A stretch of DNA of 53,617 bases from an uncultured Clostridia bacterium (GTDB taxonomy: Bacteria; Bacillota; Limnochordia; Darwinibacteriales; DTU012): NCBI GenBank assembly GCA_900019385.1, contig FIZJ01000014.1, forward strand, positions 1-53,617, read 5' to 3'. Of the stretch, positions 27,666 to 37,210 are shown one piece after another. Position numbers and translations under genes: made by a program. How positions within the stretch are numbered: the first letter of the stretch is position 1; every line of letters starts with the position of its first letter. Under the pieces are notes generated by a model. That model was not told where the DNA came from, made no database searches, and worked only from the letters and a program-made list of their open reading frames with translations.

Positions 27666-29636
27666 ATGCAAGCGGTACAGCTCAGTTTTTCCAGCCCGGG
27701 ATTCGCCGAGAAATATCATTACAACGGTGACGACTTGGGTGTTACCTACAGACCGGAAGGCTGCAGCTTCAGGGTGTGGGCGCCTACAGCTGAAAACGTG
27801 ATCCTGATTACCTATCCCACCGGCCATGATTCCGCGGGCGAGTATCACCCGATGCAGAAAAGTGATCTGGGTACCTGGCACCTGGAATTACCGGGAGATC
27901 TTCACGGTACATACTACAATTATCTTGTCACGATCGACGGAATCAGCGCCGAAGCCGTAGACCCATATGCCAAGGCCTGCGGCGTCAACGGCATGCGGGG
28001 CATGGTGGTGGATCTGGAGCGGACCAACCCGGAGGGATGGCATCAGCTGAAAACACCGCCGCTTGTGCACTTTACCGATGCCATCATCTATGAGCTGCAC
28101 ATCCGGGATTTCACCATCGACCAGAACTCAGGAGTCACCAACAAAGGGAAGTACCTGGGCTTGACAGAACACGGCACTTACAGTCCACAAAAGCTCGCCA
28201 CCGGTCTGTATCACTTAAAGGAACTAGGTGTCACCCACGTCCAGCTTATGCCGGTTTTTGATTTTTTCACCGTCGACGAAAGCAAGTCAGCCAATCCGGA
28301 GTACAACTGGGGCTATGATCCGCAGAATTTCAACGTTCCAGAGGGCTCATACTCCACCGATCCATACAACGGGGCAGTGCGGATCAGGGAGCTGAAACAG
28401 ATGATTAAGGCCTTGAAAGAGCAAGGCTTGAGAGTGATCATGGATGTGGTGTACAACCATACATATTTGAGCCGTGATTCTCACTTGAACATCATCGTTC
28501 CAGGGTATTACTACCGCCAGGATGCCCATGGGAATTTTCACAACGGTTCCGGCTGCGGCAACGAACTGGCCACAGAGCGGTTCATGGTCCGGAAACTGAT
28601 CGTCGATTCTGTCTGTTACTGGGCCAGGGAATATAAAATCGATGGATTCCGTTTCGACTTGATGGGGCTGTTCGACATAGCCACCATCAATGAAATCCGC
28701 AGCCGCCTGAATGAAATTGACCCTGGGATCATTATGTTTGGCGAGGGGTGGGTCGGAGGCCACTCGCCTCTTCCGGATTGCCAAAAGGCGATCAAAGGCA
28801 ATGTGCGGCAGCTGCCGGGAACAGGTGTGTTCAACGACGATTTCCGGGACGCCATCAAAGGCCATGTGTTTTTCCACGAACAGCCGGGTTTCGTCAACGG
28901 AGCCACCGGCATGGAGGAGAGCATCAAATGTGGGATCGTGGCTGCCACTGACCACGATCAGGTCGATTACTCCCAGGTCCTGTACTCCCACTTCGCCTGG
29001 GCGGCGGAACCAGCCCAGTCTATCAACTACAATTCTTCCCACGACAATCTCACCTTGTGGGACAAACTGCAGAAGACCCATCCCGGTGAAAACCAGGAAA
29101 CCTTGGTGGCCATGCACAAATTGGCTTTGGCCATTGTCCTCACTTCGCAGGGGATTCCATTCCTCCATTCCGGCTCAGAGTTTTTGCGCACCAAACACGG
29201 CAACCACAACAGCTACAACGCTGGCGACAGGATCAACAAAATCGATTGGCAGCGCAAAGCGCGCTATTTCCATGTCTTCCGTTATGTCCAGGGCTTGATT
29301 CTGCTTAGGAAATCCCATCCGGCCTTCCGGATGCGGACTGCGGCGGAGATCAGGGAACAGCTGCGGTTTTTGCCCATGCCCGCAGGCCACATGGTCGGAT
29401 ATACGATCACTGACGCCGAAGGTGATCCCTGGAGACAGATAGTGACCATCTTCAACGCCAATCAGATTCCCAAAACCGTATCCCTCCCCGGCGACAATTG
29501 GGTCGTGGTGGTCAACAAGGAGCAGGCGGGCGTCTTGCCCCTGGAAATGGTCAATGTGCCTTATGTGACCGTACCGGCGCTGTCTGCGTATATCCTGGTG
29601 GACGCAGCCAGTTTCGAGGAGGAAAACGGTCAATAA
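27666..29636 (+). CDS. pulA: Type I pullulanase (GH13, intracellular)
   Basis: Hydrolyses alpha-1,6 branches of pullulan, glycogen or amylopectin fragments. An N-terminal CBM48-type domain (CSFRVWAPTAENVILITYP) precedes the GH13 barrel. The type I pullulanase signature YNWGYDPQNFNVPEGSYSTDP is present. Catalytic residues are the Asp in GFRFDLMG (about residue 331), the Glu in MFGEGW (about 360) and the Asp in NSSHDNLTLWD (about 460). About 656 aa with no signal peptide, so it works on cytoplasmic glucans. The frame is open from a GTG at 27642 but that leaves no room for a ribosome site; the ATG at 27666 lies 9 bases after GGGGGAT. Flanked by terminators or spacers, probably a single-gene unit. 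Confidence 0.92.
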   Translation: MQAVQLSFSSPGFAEKYHYNGDDLGVTYRPEGCSFRVWAPTAENVILITYPTGHDSAGEYHPMQKSDLGTWHLELPGDLHGTYYNYLVTIDGISAEAVDPYAKACGVNGMRGMVVDLERTNPEGWHQLKTPPLVHFTDAIIYELHIRDFTIDQNSGVTNKGKYLGLTEHGTYSPQKLATGLYHLKELGVTHVQLMPVFDFFTVDESKSANPEYNWGYDPQNFNVPEGSYSTDPYNGAVRIRELKQMIKALKEQGLRVIMDVVYNHTYLSRDSHLNIIVPGYYYRQDAHGNFHNGSGCGNELATERFMVRKLIVDSVCYWAREYKIDGFRFDLMGLFDIATINEIRSRLNEIDPGIIMFGEGWVGGHSPLPDCQKAIKGNVRQLPGTGVFNDDFRDAIKGHVFFHEQPGFVNGATGMEESIKCGIVAATDHDQVDYSQVLYSHFAWAAEPAQSINYNSSHDNLTLWDKLQKTHPGENQETLVAMHKLALAIVLTSQGIPFLHSGSEFLRTKHGNHNSYNAGDRINKIDWQRKARYFHVFRYVQGLILLRKSHPAFRMRTAAEIREQLRFLPMPAGHMVGYTITDAEGDPWRQIVTIFNANQIPKTVSLPGDNWVVVVNKEQAGVLPLEMVNVPYVTVPALSAYILVDAASFEEENGQ

Positions 29637-29765
29637 ATAAAGTGTTTGGAAGGCAAAACGAAAGCCAAAGTTGTTAACTAAGCGTTAGAATTGCCGATCA
29701 CTGCAGGATTTGATCAGACGAAAAGCCAATAACCAAGTAAAACTCAACGGAAGGGACTTGGCGTT

Positions 29766-31703
29766 ATGGGCTTGAACCTGACACAAAAGTTGATCAAATC
29801 GCATTTGGTAGAGGGGACTATGGTTCCGGGAGCGGAAATCGGGATCCGGATCGACCAGACCTTGACCCAGGACTCTACCGGGACCATGGCCTATCTGCAG
29901 CTTGAGGCTATGGAGATCGATCGGGTCAAAACCAAACTTTCGGTGGCATATGTCGATCACAACATGCTTCAGGAAGGATTCGAAAACGCCGACGATCATC
30001 TGTACATTCAAACAGTGGCCGCCAAATACGGCATCTTCTTTTCCCGGCCGGGCAACGGCATCTGCCATCAGGTGCACCTGGAGCGCTTTGGCGTTCCCGG
30101 CCAGACACTGCTGGGTTCCGACAGCCATACTCCGACCAACGGCGGCCTGGGCATGCTGGCGATTGGAGCAGGCGGCCTGGATGTGGCCGCGGCCATGGCT
30201 GGACAGCCCTACTTCCTAACCATGCCCAAAGTGGTCAAAGTGGAGCTGACAGGGAAACTCGCCGCTTTTGTGACGGCTAAAGATATCATCCTGGAACTGC
30301 TGCGCCGCCTGACGGTCAAGGGCGGTGTGGGAAAGATCTTTGAGTACACAGGCGCTGCCTTGGCGGATCTTACGGTTCCGGAGCGGGCCACCATTGCCAA
30401 TATGGGCGCTGAGCTAGGCGCCACCACTTCCGTCTTTCCAAGCGACGAGGTGACCCGGGCTTTTCTCCGGGCTCAAGGCCGAGAAGAGGCTTGGATAGAG
30501 TTGAAGGCGGATCCTGATGCAGAATATGATCAAGTCATTGTCATCGATCTTAATGAGCTCGAACCGCTGGCGGCAAAGCCTCACAGCCCGGACAATGTGG
30601 CAAAAGTACGGGAGATCGGGCCGATCAAGGTTGACCAGGTGGCCATCGGCAGCTGCACCAACAGCTCTTACCAAGATCTGATGAAGGTTGCCCGGATTCT
30701 GAAAGGGAAAGCCGTGCATTCCGGCGTCAGCCTGGTGATCTCGCCGGGATCGCGGCAGGTGCTTGCCATGTTGGCGGAAAACGGAGCTTTGGCGGACTTG
30801 ATCAACGCAGGAGCCCGGATTCTGGAAGCAGGCTGCGGGCCCTGCATCGGCATGGGCCAGGCTCCGGCAAGCAATGCTGTATCTTTACGCACTTTCAACC
30901 GCAATTTCAAAGGGCGCTGCGGCACCCTTTCGGCCGATGTGTACCTGGTGAGCCCTGAAACGGCGGCAGCCAGCGCGGTTTTTGGCGTACTGGCCGATCC
31001 CCGCGGCCTTGATGTGGATCTGGACGTACCCATGCCGGAAAAGTTCCTGATCAACGACAATATGATTATCCCACCTGCGCTTGAGCCCGAACAAGTGGAA
31101 ATAATCAGGGGCCCGAATATCAAGCCGTTTCCGCAGAACACGCCCCTAAAGGGCAGCCTGGAAGGGAAGGTTTTGATCAAGCTCGGCGATCACATCACAA
31201 CCGACCATATCATGCCTTCCAACGCCAAATTACTGCCGTTTCGCTCCAACATACCCTATCTGGCTCAATACTGCCTGACCCCGTGCGACCCGGAATTCCC
31301 CCGGAGGGCGGAAGAGAACGGCGGCGGGATTATCGTCGGCGGCGAAAACTATGGTCAAGGTTCCAGCCGGGAGCATGCGGCGCTGGTTCCGCTCTATTTG
31401 GGCATCAAGGCGGTTATCGCCAAAAGTTTCGCCCGAATCCACCGGGCGAATCTGATCAACAGTGGGATCATCCCATTGACTTTTACTGATCCGTCGCAGT
31501 ATGATCAAGTGCGGGAGTCGGATCTATTAGAAATCGAGGATGTCGAATCACAGCTTGGTTCCGGCTCTGAGATCGTATTGCACAACCGTACCCAAGGCCG
31601 TGTTTTGCCGCTGCGCTGCGAATTGACCGCCAAGGAGCGGGCGGTGCTCTTGATGGGGGGCAAGATAAACCTCATCAAAGAACAGTTGAGGCAGAAAAAC
31701 TGA
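29766..31703 (+). CDS. Aconitate hydratase (compact ~645-aa type)
   Basis: Fe-S enzyme interconverting citrate and isocitrate. The cluster cysteines are in IGSCTNSSYQD (about residue 297) and EAGCGPCIGMGQ (about 357 and 360). LLGSDSHTPTNGGLGMLAIGAGG and the C-terminal swivel-domain blocks GDHITTDHIMPSNAK and GENYGQGSSREHAAL show one complete chain. At 645 aa it belongs to the shorter putative aconitases found in thermophiles and anaerobes, not the ~900-aa AcnA type; a homoaconitase-like activity cannot be excluded. No citrate synthase or isocitrate dehydrogenase is adjacent. The 129-bp upstream spacer shows no clear promoter. Confidence 0.9.
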   Translation: MGLNLTQKLIKSHLVEGTMVPGAEIGIRIDQTLTQDSTGTMAYLQLEAMEIDRVKTKLSVAYVDHNMLQEGFENADDHLYIQTVAAKYGIFFSRPGNGICHQVHLERFGVPGQTLLGSDSHTPTNGGLGMLAIGAGGLDVAAAMAGQPYFLTMPKVVKVELTGKLAAFVTAKDIILELLRRLTVKGGVGKIFEYTGAALADLTVPERATIANMGAELGATTSVFPSDEVTRAFLRAQGREEAWIELKADPDAEYDQVIVIDLNELEPLAAKPHSPDNVAKVREIGPIKVDQVAIGSCTNSSYQDLMKVARILKGKAVHSGVSLVISPGSRQVLAMLAENGALADLINAGARILEAGCGPCIGMGQAPASNAVSLRTFNRNFKGRCGTLSADVYLVSPETAAASAVFGVLADPRGLDVDLDVPMPEKFLINDNMIIPPALEPEQVEIIRGPNIKPFPQNTPLKGSLEGKVLIKLGDHITTDHIMPSNAKLLPFRSNIPYLAQYCLTPCDPEFPRRAEENGGGIIVGGENYGQGSSREHAALVPLYLGIKAVIAKSFARIHRANLINSGIIPLTFTDPSQYDQVRESDLLEIEDVESQLGSGSEIVLHNRTQGRVLPLRCELTAKERAVLLMGGKINLIKEQLRQKN

Positions 31704-31785
31704 CACCGGCTTAGATATTGGCAGGATAATTTTGGTTTATGACGAATAGATCGACATATTTGAGGTTGGCAGGAGGCATGTGATA

Positions 31786-32811
31786 ATGGCAAAAAAAGTA
31801 GTCACCATGGGAGAAATCATGATGCGGCTGTCCCCGCCGGACCACCTTCGCTTTGTCCAGGCCGATTCTTTCGATGTGGTTTACGGCGGCGGCGAGGCGA
31901 ATGTGGCAGTGTCCCTGGCCAATTACGGTTTGGATGTGTACTATGTCACGAAACTGCCCAAGCATCAGATTGGGCAGGCTGCTCTGAACAGTTTGCGCCG
32001 CTATGGTGTGCGCACCGATTTTATAGCCAGAGGCGGAGACCGCCTGGGTATCTACTTCGCGGAAACAGGAGCGTCGGTCCGGGCGTCGCAGGTGATTTAC
32101 GACCGGGCAAACTCCGCGATCGCAGAAGCTGATGTTTCTGACTTTGATTTTGACGAAATTTTCACCGGCGCCGAGTGGTTCCACTGGACCGGAATCACCC
32201 CAGCTCTTAGCGACAAAGCGATTGAGCTGACACGGGCTGCGCTGAAGGCAGCAAAGAAACATGGCGTAACAGTCAGCGTCGACCTAAACTACCGGAAAAA
32301 GCTCTGGTCTCCTGAAAAAGCGCGCAGAGTGATGACAGAGCTGATGGAATACGTGGATGTGTGCATCGGCAACGAGGAAGACGCAGAGACGACATTGGGC
32401 TTCAAACCGGGCAAGAGCGATGTCACTAAGGGCGAGCTGGATATCGAGGGCTATAAAGAGATTTTCAAACAGATGAAGGATAAGTTCGGCTTCAAATATG
32501 TGGCGTCAACATTGAGAGAGAGTTACTCCGCATCAGACAACGGATGGTCCGCCCTGATTTACAACGGGGAGGAATTCTACCGGTCCCGGATCTACAAACT
32601 GCATATCGTCGATCGCGTCGGCGGCGGCGATTCATTCTCCGCCGGGCTGATTTACGGGTTGATTTCCGGGAAATCCATGGCCGATGCCTTGGAGTTCGCG
32701 GTTGCGGCCTCTGCTTTGAAACACACCATCCCCGGCGACTTCAACCACGTCAGTATAGGCGAGGTTGAGACACTCGCGGGCGGCGATGCATCTGGGCGGG
32801 TTCAACGGTGA
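31786..32811 (+). CDS. kdgK: PfkB-family sugar kinase, probable 2-keto-3-deoxygluconate kinase
   Basis: Ribokinase-fold kinase, 341 aa. The N-terminus VVTMGEIMMRLSPPDHLRFVQADSFDVVYGGGEANVAVSLA is typical of KDG kinases. The ATP/anion-hole motif with the catalytic Asp is VDRVGGGDSFSAGLIYGLI, and DLNYRKKLWS is another KdgK-like block. KDG is the intermediate formed from pectin-derived galacturonate, so the gene fits the rhamnogalacturonan theme. The ATG at 31786 is 9 bases after AGGAGG; earlier GTG and ATG codons are too close to it. Followed immediately by a terminator. No KDPG aldolase is adjacent. Specificity is inferred from family resemblance. Confidence 0.82.
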   Translation: MAKKVVTMGEIMMRLSPPDHLRFVQADSFDVVYGGGEANVAVSLANYGLDVYYVTKLPKHQIGQAALNSLRRYGVRTDFIARGGDRLGIYFAETGASVRASQVIYDRANSAIAEADVSDFDFDEIFTGAEWFHWTGITPALSDKAIELTRAALKAAKKHGVTVSVDLNYRKKLWSPEKARRVMTELMEYVDVCIGNEEDAETTLGFKPGKSDVTKGELDIEGYKEIFKQMKDKFGFKYVASTLRESYSASDNGWSALIYNGEEFYRSRIYKLHIVDRVGGGDSFSAGLIYGLISGKSMADALEFAVAASALKHTIPGDFNHVSIGEVETLAGGDASGRVQR

Positions 32812-32814
32812 TTG

Positions 32815-32845
32815 AAGCCTGATTCCCAGCGAATCAGGCTTTTTC
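32815..32845. terminator. Terminator after kdgK, shared with the CPBP gene
   Basis: Perfect 11-bp stem AAGCCTGATTC / GAATCAGGCTT with a 5-base loop and a T-run (32840-32844). The stop codon of the convergent membrane-protease gene is inside the right arm. Confidence 0.85.
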
Positions 32846-33661
32846 CTTGACTCGGACTCCGTTTTTGCTCAGCATCCATCCGAAGACAATGGCTGCCGCG
32901 GTGCCTACGATGAGCGTAAGCGGGACTGATCCAAAGATTGTGTAGCTGCCGACGAGGACAGTGTGGGCTTTGCTGTCAGGAGCGCCCAATACCACGATGT
33001 GGGCCACATCCCAAACGGCGCGGAATAGAAGCACTCCGGTTATGCTGCCTTTAGTCTGGAAATAGCAGTATGAAATCGGAAAAGACGTGACAAACACCAG
33101 CGCGCCGTGGATCAGACAGGTGAGCCAAACATCTGCACTGCCTTTGTTTACCAGATAGTCTGCCGGGAGATGATACAAAGCCCAAACCAGGCCGACAACG
33201 ATGGTGGCCCGCAGCCGGCCGAAGCGCGCCGCGAGTGCCGGCAAAAGAAAGCCGCGCCAGCCGTATTCTTCACCAAAGGCCAAGACCATCCAGAGAAAGA
33301 TGATGACGAAGACAGCGGCAAGTTCAGTGAAAGCAGGGAGATTCCCGCTGTTGATGACTGCTTTCCCGCTTGCCACAGCGATGACAGCCACAAGGGCTAC
33401 GAATACCGCTGGATAAGCGACAGCGAAGAGAAGCGACCGCCTGGTTGTCCCGTAAAACACAGGTTGGTAGACATTAGAGACACCTTTGTGATGCAGGATG
33501 TTAAGGGTGATCGCCACTACGGCGGGAACGACATAGCCAATACTCGCGACCCCGATCAGTTTCGGGTTTGTGCCTGCGAGAACCGCGGCTCCGATACTGA
33601 TCAAGAGTGTTGCACTGATGAAAACTGTCAGTTGTAGATTTGAGGCATTTTTCGGCCACAT
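32834..33661 (-). CDS. CPBP-family intramembrane metalloprotease (CAAX/Abi-like)
   Basis: A 275-aa polytopic membrane protein with about eight hydrophobic segments. The family motifs are present: the Glu-Glu pair with Arg in AFGEEYGWRGFLLPAL and the His in ALYHLPADYLV; HGALVFVTSFPISYCYF carries a further His. CPBP proteins cleave or modify membrane substrates; in Firmicutes some give bacteriocin self-immunity or regulate signalling. No bacteriocin gene is seen nearby. AGGATGG precedes the ATG. It diverges from the Spo0B-like membrane protein across 85 bp, so the two could be functionally related, but nothing proves it. Confidence 0.87.
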   Translation of the reverse strand: MWPKNASNLQLTVFISATLLISIGAAVLAGTNPKLIGVASIGYVVPAVVAITLNILHHKGVSNVYQPVFYGTTRRSLLFAVAYPAVFVALVAVIAVASGKAVINSGNLPAFTELAAVFVIIFLWMVLAFGEEYGWRGFLLPALAARFGRLRATIVVGLVWALYHLPADYLVNKGSADVWLTCLIHGALVFVTSFPISYCYFQTKGSITGVLLFRAVWDVAHIVVLGAPDSKAHTVLVGSYTIFGSVPLTLIVGTAAAIVFGWMLSKNGVRVKEKA

Positions 33662-33708
33662 ATAGACACCATCCTGTCTGGAGCGTTTAATTAGTGATTC
33701 GGTTGGCC

Positions 33709-33724
33709 GCAGGAAAAATCCTGC
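33709..33724 (+). other. Small hairpin in the leader of the Spo0B-like gene
   Basis: GCAGGA-AAAA-TCCTGC, a perfect 6-bp stem ending 12 bases before the ribosome site of the next gene. No T-run follows, so it is not a terminator; it may be an operator or an RNA stability element. Confidence 0.3.
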
Positions 33725-33749
33725 CTGCGCTAGGTTAGGAGGTTCATTG

Positions 33750-34580
33750 TTGAAGATTGGTCACAACATTAAAGAAAGACTCTTGTCAAAAGAATTCGTA
33801 ATTCCAAGTGTATTGTCTATGCTCACAATCGCATATGTTGTCCTAAACATAGCTTATTTCAAAACAGGCACAGCCGCCGGTTCACTGACCGCCGCCCTGA
33901 TCAGCCTAAGTGTCTGTTTGCTGGCTTTTTTTGCCGGTATCCTGGCGCACCTCCACAGAGTTGAGCGCCAGCAGCGGCTGGAACAAGAACTGCAGGAAGC
34001 CAAGCTTGAACAGGTGGAGAAACTGCTGGCGGTTATGGAAGAGGAACGGAACGATATCCTCAATGCCATTTCGGTTGTCACAGTCTATCTGCAGCTTGGC
34101 AAATATGAACAGGCCCAAAAATACCTCGAGTTCATCGCAGCTGAGCAGATAGACAAAATCGATTACCACAAAAAAACCTGGCTTGACGATCCGTGGGAGG
34201 CCATCCTCGGCCATAAACGGCAGGAAGCCCTGGAATATGGGATCTTGTTTACGATCGAACAAAAAACAGCACCGCCTGAAGATAGCTCCAGAAGGCGTTT
34301 GATTGCCCGGTTGATGGCGAATCTGGTTGAAGAGGCTTTCCAGGGAGTGCGGGATCTGCAAAACCGCCGTGTTTGGCTGCGTTGGTATCTCGATGAAGGC
34401 AAGCCTGTCCTGGAAGTCAAAAGCAGCTGCCCAGCGCGGGATGGCGGATATAATATTCTCGAGCCGGAGGGGGCGAACTGGAGGCTGCCGATCTGCCAGC
34501 AAATCGCCTCGGAAGTAGGGGGCATGCTTAGTGTAAACCATTCCGGGCAGTCCACCACTTTCCGCTTTGAGCTTCAGTAG
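33750..34580 (+). CDS. Membrane-anchored, degenerate Spo0B/histidine-kinase-like protein
   Basis: A 276-aa protein with two predicted transmembrane helices (about residues 17-36 and 45-66) and a coiled coil (69-99). Next comes a helical hairpin like the Spo0B/sensor-kinase dimerisation domain: ERNDILNAISVVTVYLQLGKYEQAQKYLEFI. Relatives read R-H-D at the phosphorylated site; here it is R-N-D, with Asn at about residue 101. The C-terminal region aligns loosely with a GHKL ATPase (MANLVEEAFQGV for the N-box, LPICQQIASEVGGMLSV for the end), but the usual Asn and DxGxG motifs are absent. It is therefore probably not an active kinase and could be a scaffold, inhibitor or ligand sensor. Start is TTG at 33750 (7 bases after AGGAGG) or the TTG before it. 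No response regulator gene is adjacent. Confidence 0.68.
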   Translation: MKIGHNIKERLLSKEFVIPSVLSMLTIAYVVLNIAYFKTGTAAGSLTAALISLSVCLLAFFAGILAHLHRVERQQRLEQELQEAKLEQVEKLLAVMEEERNDILNAISVVTVYLQLGKYEQAQKYLEFIAAEQIDKIDYHKKTWLDDPWEAILGHKRQEALEYGILFTIEQKTAPPEDSSRRRLIARLMANLVEEAFQGVRDLQNRRVWLRWYLDEGKPVLEVKSSCPARDGGYNILEPEGANWRLPICQQIASEVGGMLSVNHSGQSTTFRFELQ

Positions 34581-34584
34581 GGAG

Positions 34585-35265
34585 TCAGTGAATGTTGGGA
34601 ATCTGCCAGTCGATGGGCTCAAGGCCGTTTTCATCGAGAAAGCGGTTGGCTTTGGAAAAATGCCTGCACCCGAAAAAGCCGTGACTGGCGGAAAAAGGGC
34701 TTGGGTGGGGGGCAGTGAGGATCAGGTGTCTTGGATTGGTGATCATCTGCGCTTTTTGTTTGGCATCATTACCCCAAAGGAGAAACACGATTGGGGTGTT
34801 TTTTTCGTTGAGAATCTCGATCACTCTGCTGGTGAACTGCTCCCAGCCGCGGTTGCGGTGGGATTTGGGCTGATTCGCCCTGACGGTAAGGATTGCGTTC
34901 AAAAGCAGGACCCCCTGTTTGGCCCAGGGAACGAGGTAGCCGTTGTCTGGAATTGTGCAGCCGAGATCACTTTGCAGCTCTTTGAAAATGTTTAAGAGCG
35001 ACGGCGGGATGGCCACACCCGGCTTGACAGAAAAGGCAAGCCCGTGAGCCTGATTGGGGCCGTGGTATGGATCTTGGCCGATGATCACCGCTTTGGTGTC
35101 ACTGTACGAAGTCAGCTTAAGGGCTGTGAAGATCTCGTACATGTCCGGATAGACTGTGCAGCTGCGGTACTCCTGGATCAGAAACAGCCGCAGCTTCTGG
35201 TAGTACTCTTTCTCAAACTCCTCCTGCAGAAGTTGATCCCAATCATTGTTCAAGACAACCGCCAT
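34585..35265 (-). CDS. ung: Uracil-DNA glycosylase
   Basis: Removes uracil from DNA in base-excision repair. Family 1 motifs are complete: GQDPYHGPNQAHGLAFSV (catalytic Asp65) and the DNA-intercalation loop APHPSPFSASHGFFGCRHFSKAN (catalytic His). PPSLLNIFKEL and LLLNAILTVRANQPKSH are also typical. 226 aa, the standard length. It is convergent with the Spo0B-like gene, with only 4 bp between the stop codons, and divergent from fucI. Confidence 0.97.
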   Translation of the reverse strand: MAVVLNNDWDQLLQEEFEKEYYQKLRLFLIQEYRSCTVYPDMYEIFTALKLTSYSDTKAVIIGQDPYHGPNQAHGLAFSVKPGVAIPPSLLNIFKELQSDLGCTIPDNGYLVPWAKQGVLLLNAILTVRANQPKSHRNRGWEQFTSRVIEILNEKNTPIVFLLWGNDAKQKAQMITNPRHLILTAPHPSPFSASHGFFGCRHFSKANRFLDENGLEPIDWQIPNIH

Positions 35266-35298
35266 AGCTCAGCCTCCTTGGTCTGTGTGCTGCAGGAT

Positions 35299-35326
35299 TT
35301 GCCAGTCCACTTCTCTAATATTATAG
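35299..35326 (+). promoter_or_regulatory. Weak candidate promoter for fucI
   Basis: TTGCCA (35299-35304), 16 bases, TTATAG (35321-35326). The same AT-rich stretch gives a perfect TATAAT on the minus strand (35320-35325) that could serve ung. Confidence 0.33.
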
Positions 35327-35359
35327 CAAAGATTGTTAAAATGCGGGAGGGAAGTTTAA

Positions 35360-37162
35360 ATGACAGATTCCAATCAGTGGCGCTGGAAAGGGCAGCTGCC
35401 GAAAGTAGGCATCCGACCGGTTATTGACGGCAGGCGCAAAGGTGTCAGGGAATCGCTGGAAGATCAAACCATGGGGCTTGCTAAAGCAGCGGCCAAGTTG
35501 ATCAGTGAGAACTTGAGATATCCTAATGGCAAGCCGGTGGAATGCGTGATTGCCGACACCTGCATCGGCGGTGTGGCTGAAGCGGCCATGGCGGCTGACA
35601 AATTCGCCAGGGAAGGTGTTGGTGTTTCCTTAAGTGTGACTCCCTGTTGGTGCTACGGCAGTGAGACTATGGATATGGATCCTTTCATGCCTAAGGCGGT
35701 TTGGGGCTTCAACGGTTCCGAACGCCCCGGGGCGGTGTATTTGGCTGCGGTGCTGGCGGCCCACAACCAAAAGGGACTGCCGGCTTTCGGCATATACGGC
35801 CGCGATGTTCAGGACGCCGCTGACGATACCATCCCGTCCGATGTGGCCGAGAAGATCCTGCGCTTCGTCCGGGCTGGGTTGGCCACTGCCATATTGAGGG
35901 GCAAATCCTATCTGTCTTTGGGTTCCGTCTCAATGGGTATCGCCGGATCGATGGTGAATGAGGATTTATTCCAATGTTATCTGGGTATGCGCAACGAGTA
36001 CGTCGACATGTCGGAATTCATCCGCCGGATCGAAATGGGTATCTATGATCAGGACGAATATGCCCGGGCGTTGGCATGGGTGAAAGCCAACTGCCAGGAA
36101 GGCCCGGACCTCAATCCGCCGGAGTGGAGGGCATCCCGTGAGCAAAAGGAGAAGGATTGGGAATTCGTGGTCAAGATGGCCATGATTGCCCGGGATCTGA
36201 TGATCGGCAATCCAAAGCTGGATGAGATGGGATATGGCGAAGAAGCCTTGGGGCGCAACGCTCTGGCTGCCGGATTCCAGGGGCAGCGGCAGTGGACCGA
36301 CTATTTCCCCAACGGCGATTTCATGGAGTCCATCCTCAATTCGTCCTTTGACTGGAATGGCATCCGCCAGCCTTTGATCATGGCTACGGAAAACGATACA
36401 CTAAATGGTATCTGCATGATGTTCGGCCACCTGCTGACCAATACAGCCCAGGTCTTCGCCGATGTCCGCACCTATTGGAGCCCGCAGGCGGTCGAGCGGG
36501 TTACGGGTATGAAGCTTACAGGCCTGGCAGCGGACGGAGTAATCCATCTGATCAATTCCGGTTCCGCCGCGCTCGATGGATCCGGCGAGCAGTCCCGGGA
36601 CGGACAGCCGGTGATCAAACCATTCTGGGAGATTACTGAAGAAGAAATGAAGAGATGTCTCGCGGCCACACCGTGGCGGCCGGCCAACCGCGGTTACTTC
36701 AGGGGCGGCGGGTTCTCCGCCAACTTCAAGACCAGGGGCGGTATGCCGATCACCCTCATCCGTTTGAATGTGGTCAAAGGATTAGGGCCGGTTCTGCAGA
36801 TTGCCGAGGGATGGACTGTGGATCTGCCGGATAATGTGCACCAGATCCTCAATGACCGCACCGATCCTACCTGGCCCACCACCTGGTTTGTGCCGAACAC
36901 AACCGGCAAGGGCGCATTCAAGGATGTATATTCAGTGATGGCGAACTGGGGCGCGAATCATGGTGCCTTCAGTTACGGCCATATCGGAGCAGATCTGATC
37001 ACACTCGCGTCGATCCTGCGGATTCCGGTTGCGATGCACAACGTGCCGGAGGAGAAGATCTTCAGGCCGAGTTACTGGTCGGCGTTTGGCACGGAGGATC
37101 TTGAGGGGGCGGACTTCAGAGCGTGCAAAGCTTTGGGAGCGCTGTACGGCCAGTATCGGTAG
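35360..37162 (+). CDS. fucI: L-fucose isomerase
   Basis: Mn-dependent ketol isomerase converting L-fucose to L-fuculose (and D-arabinose to D-ribulose); normally a cytoplasmic hexamer. At 600 aa it matches E. coli FucI (591). The metal ligands fit in order and spacing: the Glu in [10 protein letters not shown] (about 344), the Asp in [11 protein letters not shown] (about 368) and the His in [14 protein letters not shown] (about 534), against E337, D361 and H528 in E. coli. Other blocks are [22 protein letters not shown] and [11 protein letters not shown]. It is a lone gene with its own terminator. With the GH95 gene and a mutarotase, fucose uptake is likely complete apart from transporter, kinase and aldolase. 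Confidence 0.94.
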   Translation: MTDSNQWRWKGQLPKVGIRPVIDGRRKGVRESLEDQTMGLAKAAAKLISENLRYPNGKPVECVIADTCIGGVAEAAMAADKFAREGVGVSLSVTPCWCYGSETMDMDPFMPKAVWGFNGSERPGAVYLAAVLAAHNQKGLPAFGIYGRDVQDAADDTIPSDVAEKILRFVRAGLATAILRGKSYLSLGSVSMGIAGSMVNEDLFQCYLGMRNEYVDMSEFIRRIEMGIYDQDEYARALAWVKANCQEGPDLNPPEWRASREQKEKDWEFVVKMAMIARDLMIGNPKLDEMGYGEEALGRNALAAGFQGQRQWTDYFPNGDFMESILNSSFDWNGIRQPLIMATENDTLNGICMMFGHLLTNTAQVFADVRTYWSPQAVERVTGMKLTGLAADGVIHLINSGSAALDGSGEQSRDGQPVIKPFWEITEEEMKRCLAATPWRPANRGYFRGGGFSANFKTRGGMPITLIRLNVVKGLGPVLQIAEGWTVDLPDNVHQILNDRTDPTWPTTWFVPNTTGKGAFKDVYSVMANWGANHGAFSYGHIGADLITLASILRIPVAMHNVPEEKIFRPSYWSAFGTEDLEGADFRACKALGALYGQYR

Positions 37163-37173
37163 GAGAAAAAATT

Positions 37174-37205
37174 AAGCCGGTGCCGCAAGAGGCACCGGCT
37201 TTATT
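37174..37205. terminator. Terminator between fucI and the convergent transglutaminase-like gene
   Basis: Perfect 11-bp stem AAGCCGGTGCC / GGCACCGGCTT with a 6-base loop, flanked by an A-run upstream and TTTATTG downstream; works in both directions. Confidence 0.85.
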
Positions 37206-37210
37206 GTCTT

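Noticed and set aside
28347-29168. 273-codon open frame on the minus strand inside the pullulanase gene
   Set aside because: It is a shadow of a real GH13 gene in a GC-rich reading frame; no family resemblance and no ribosome site.
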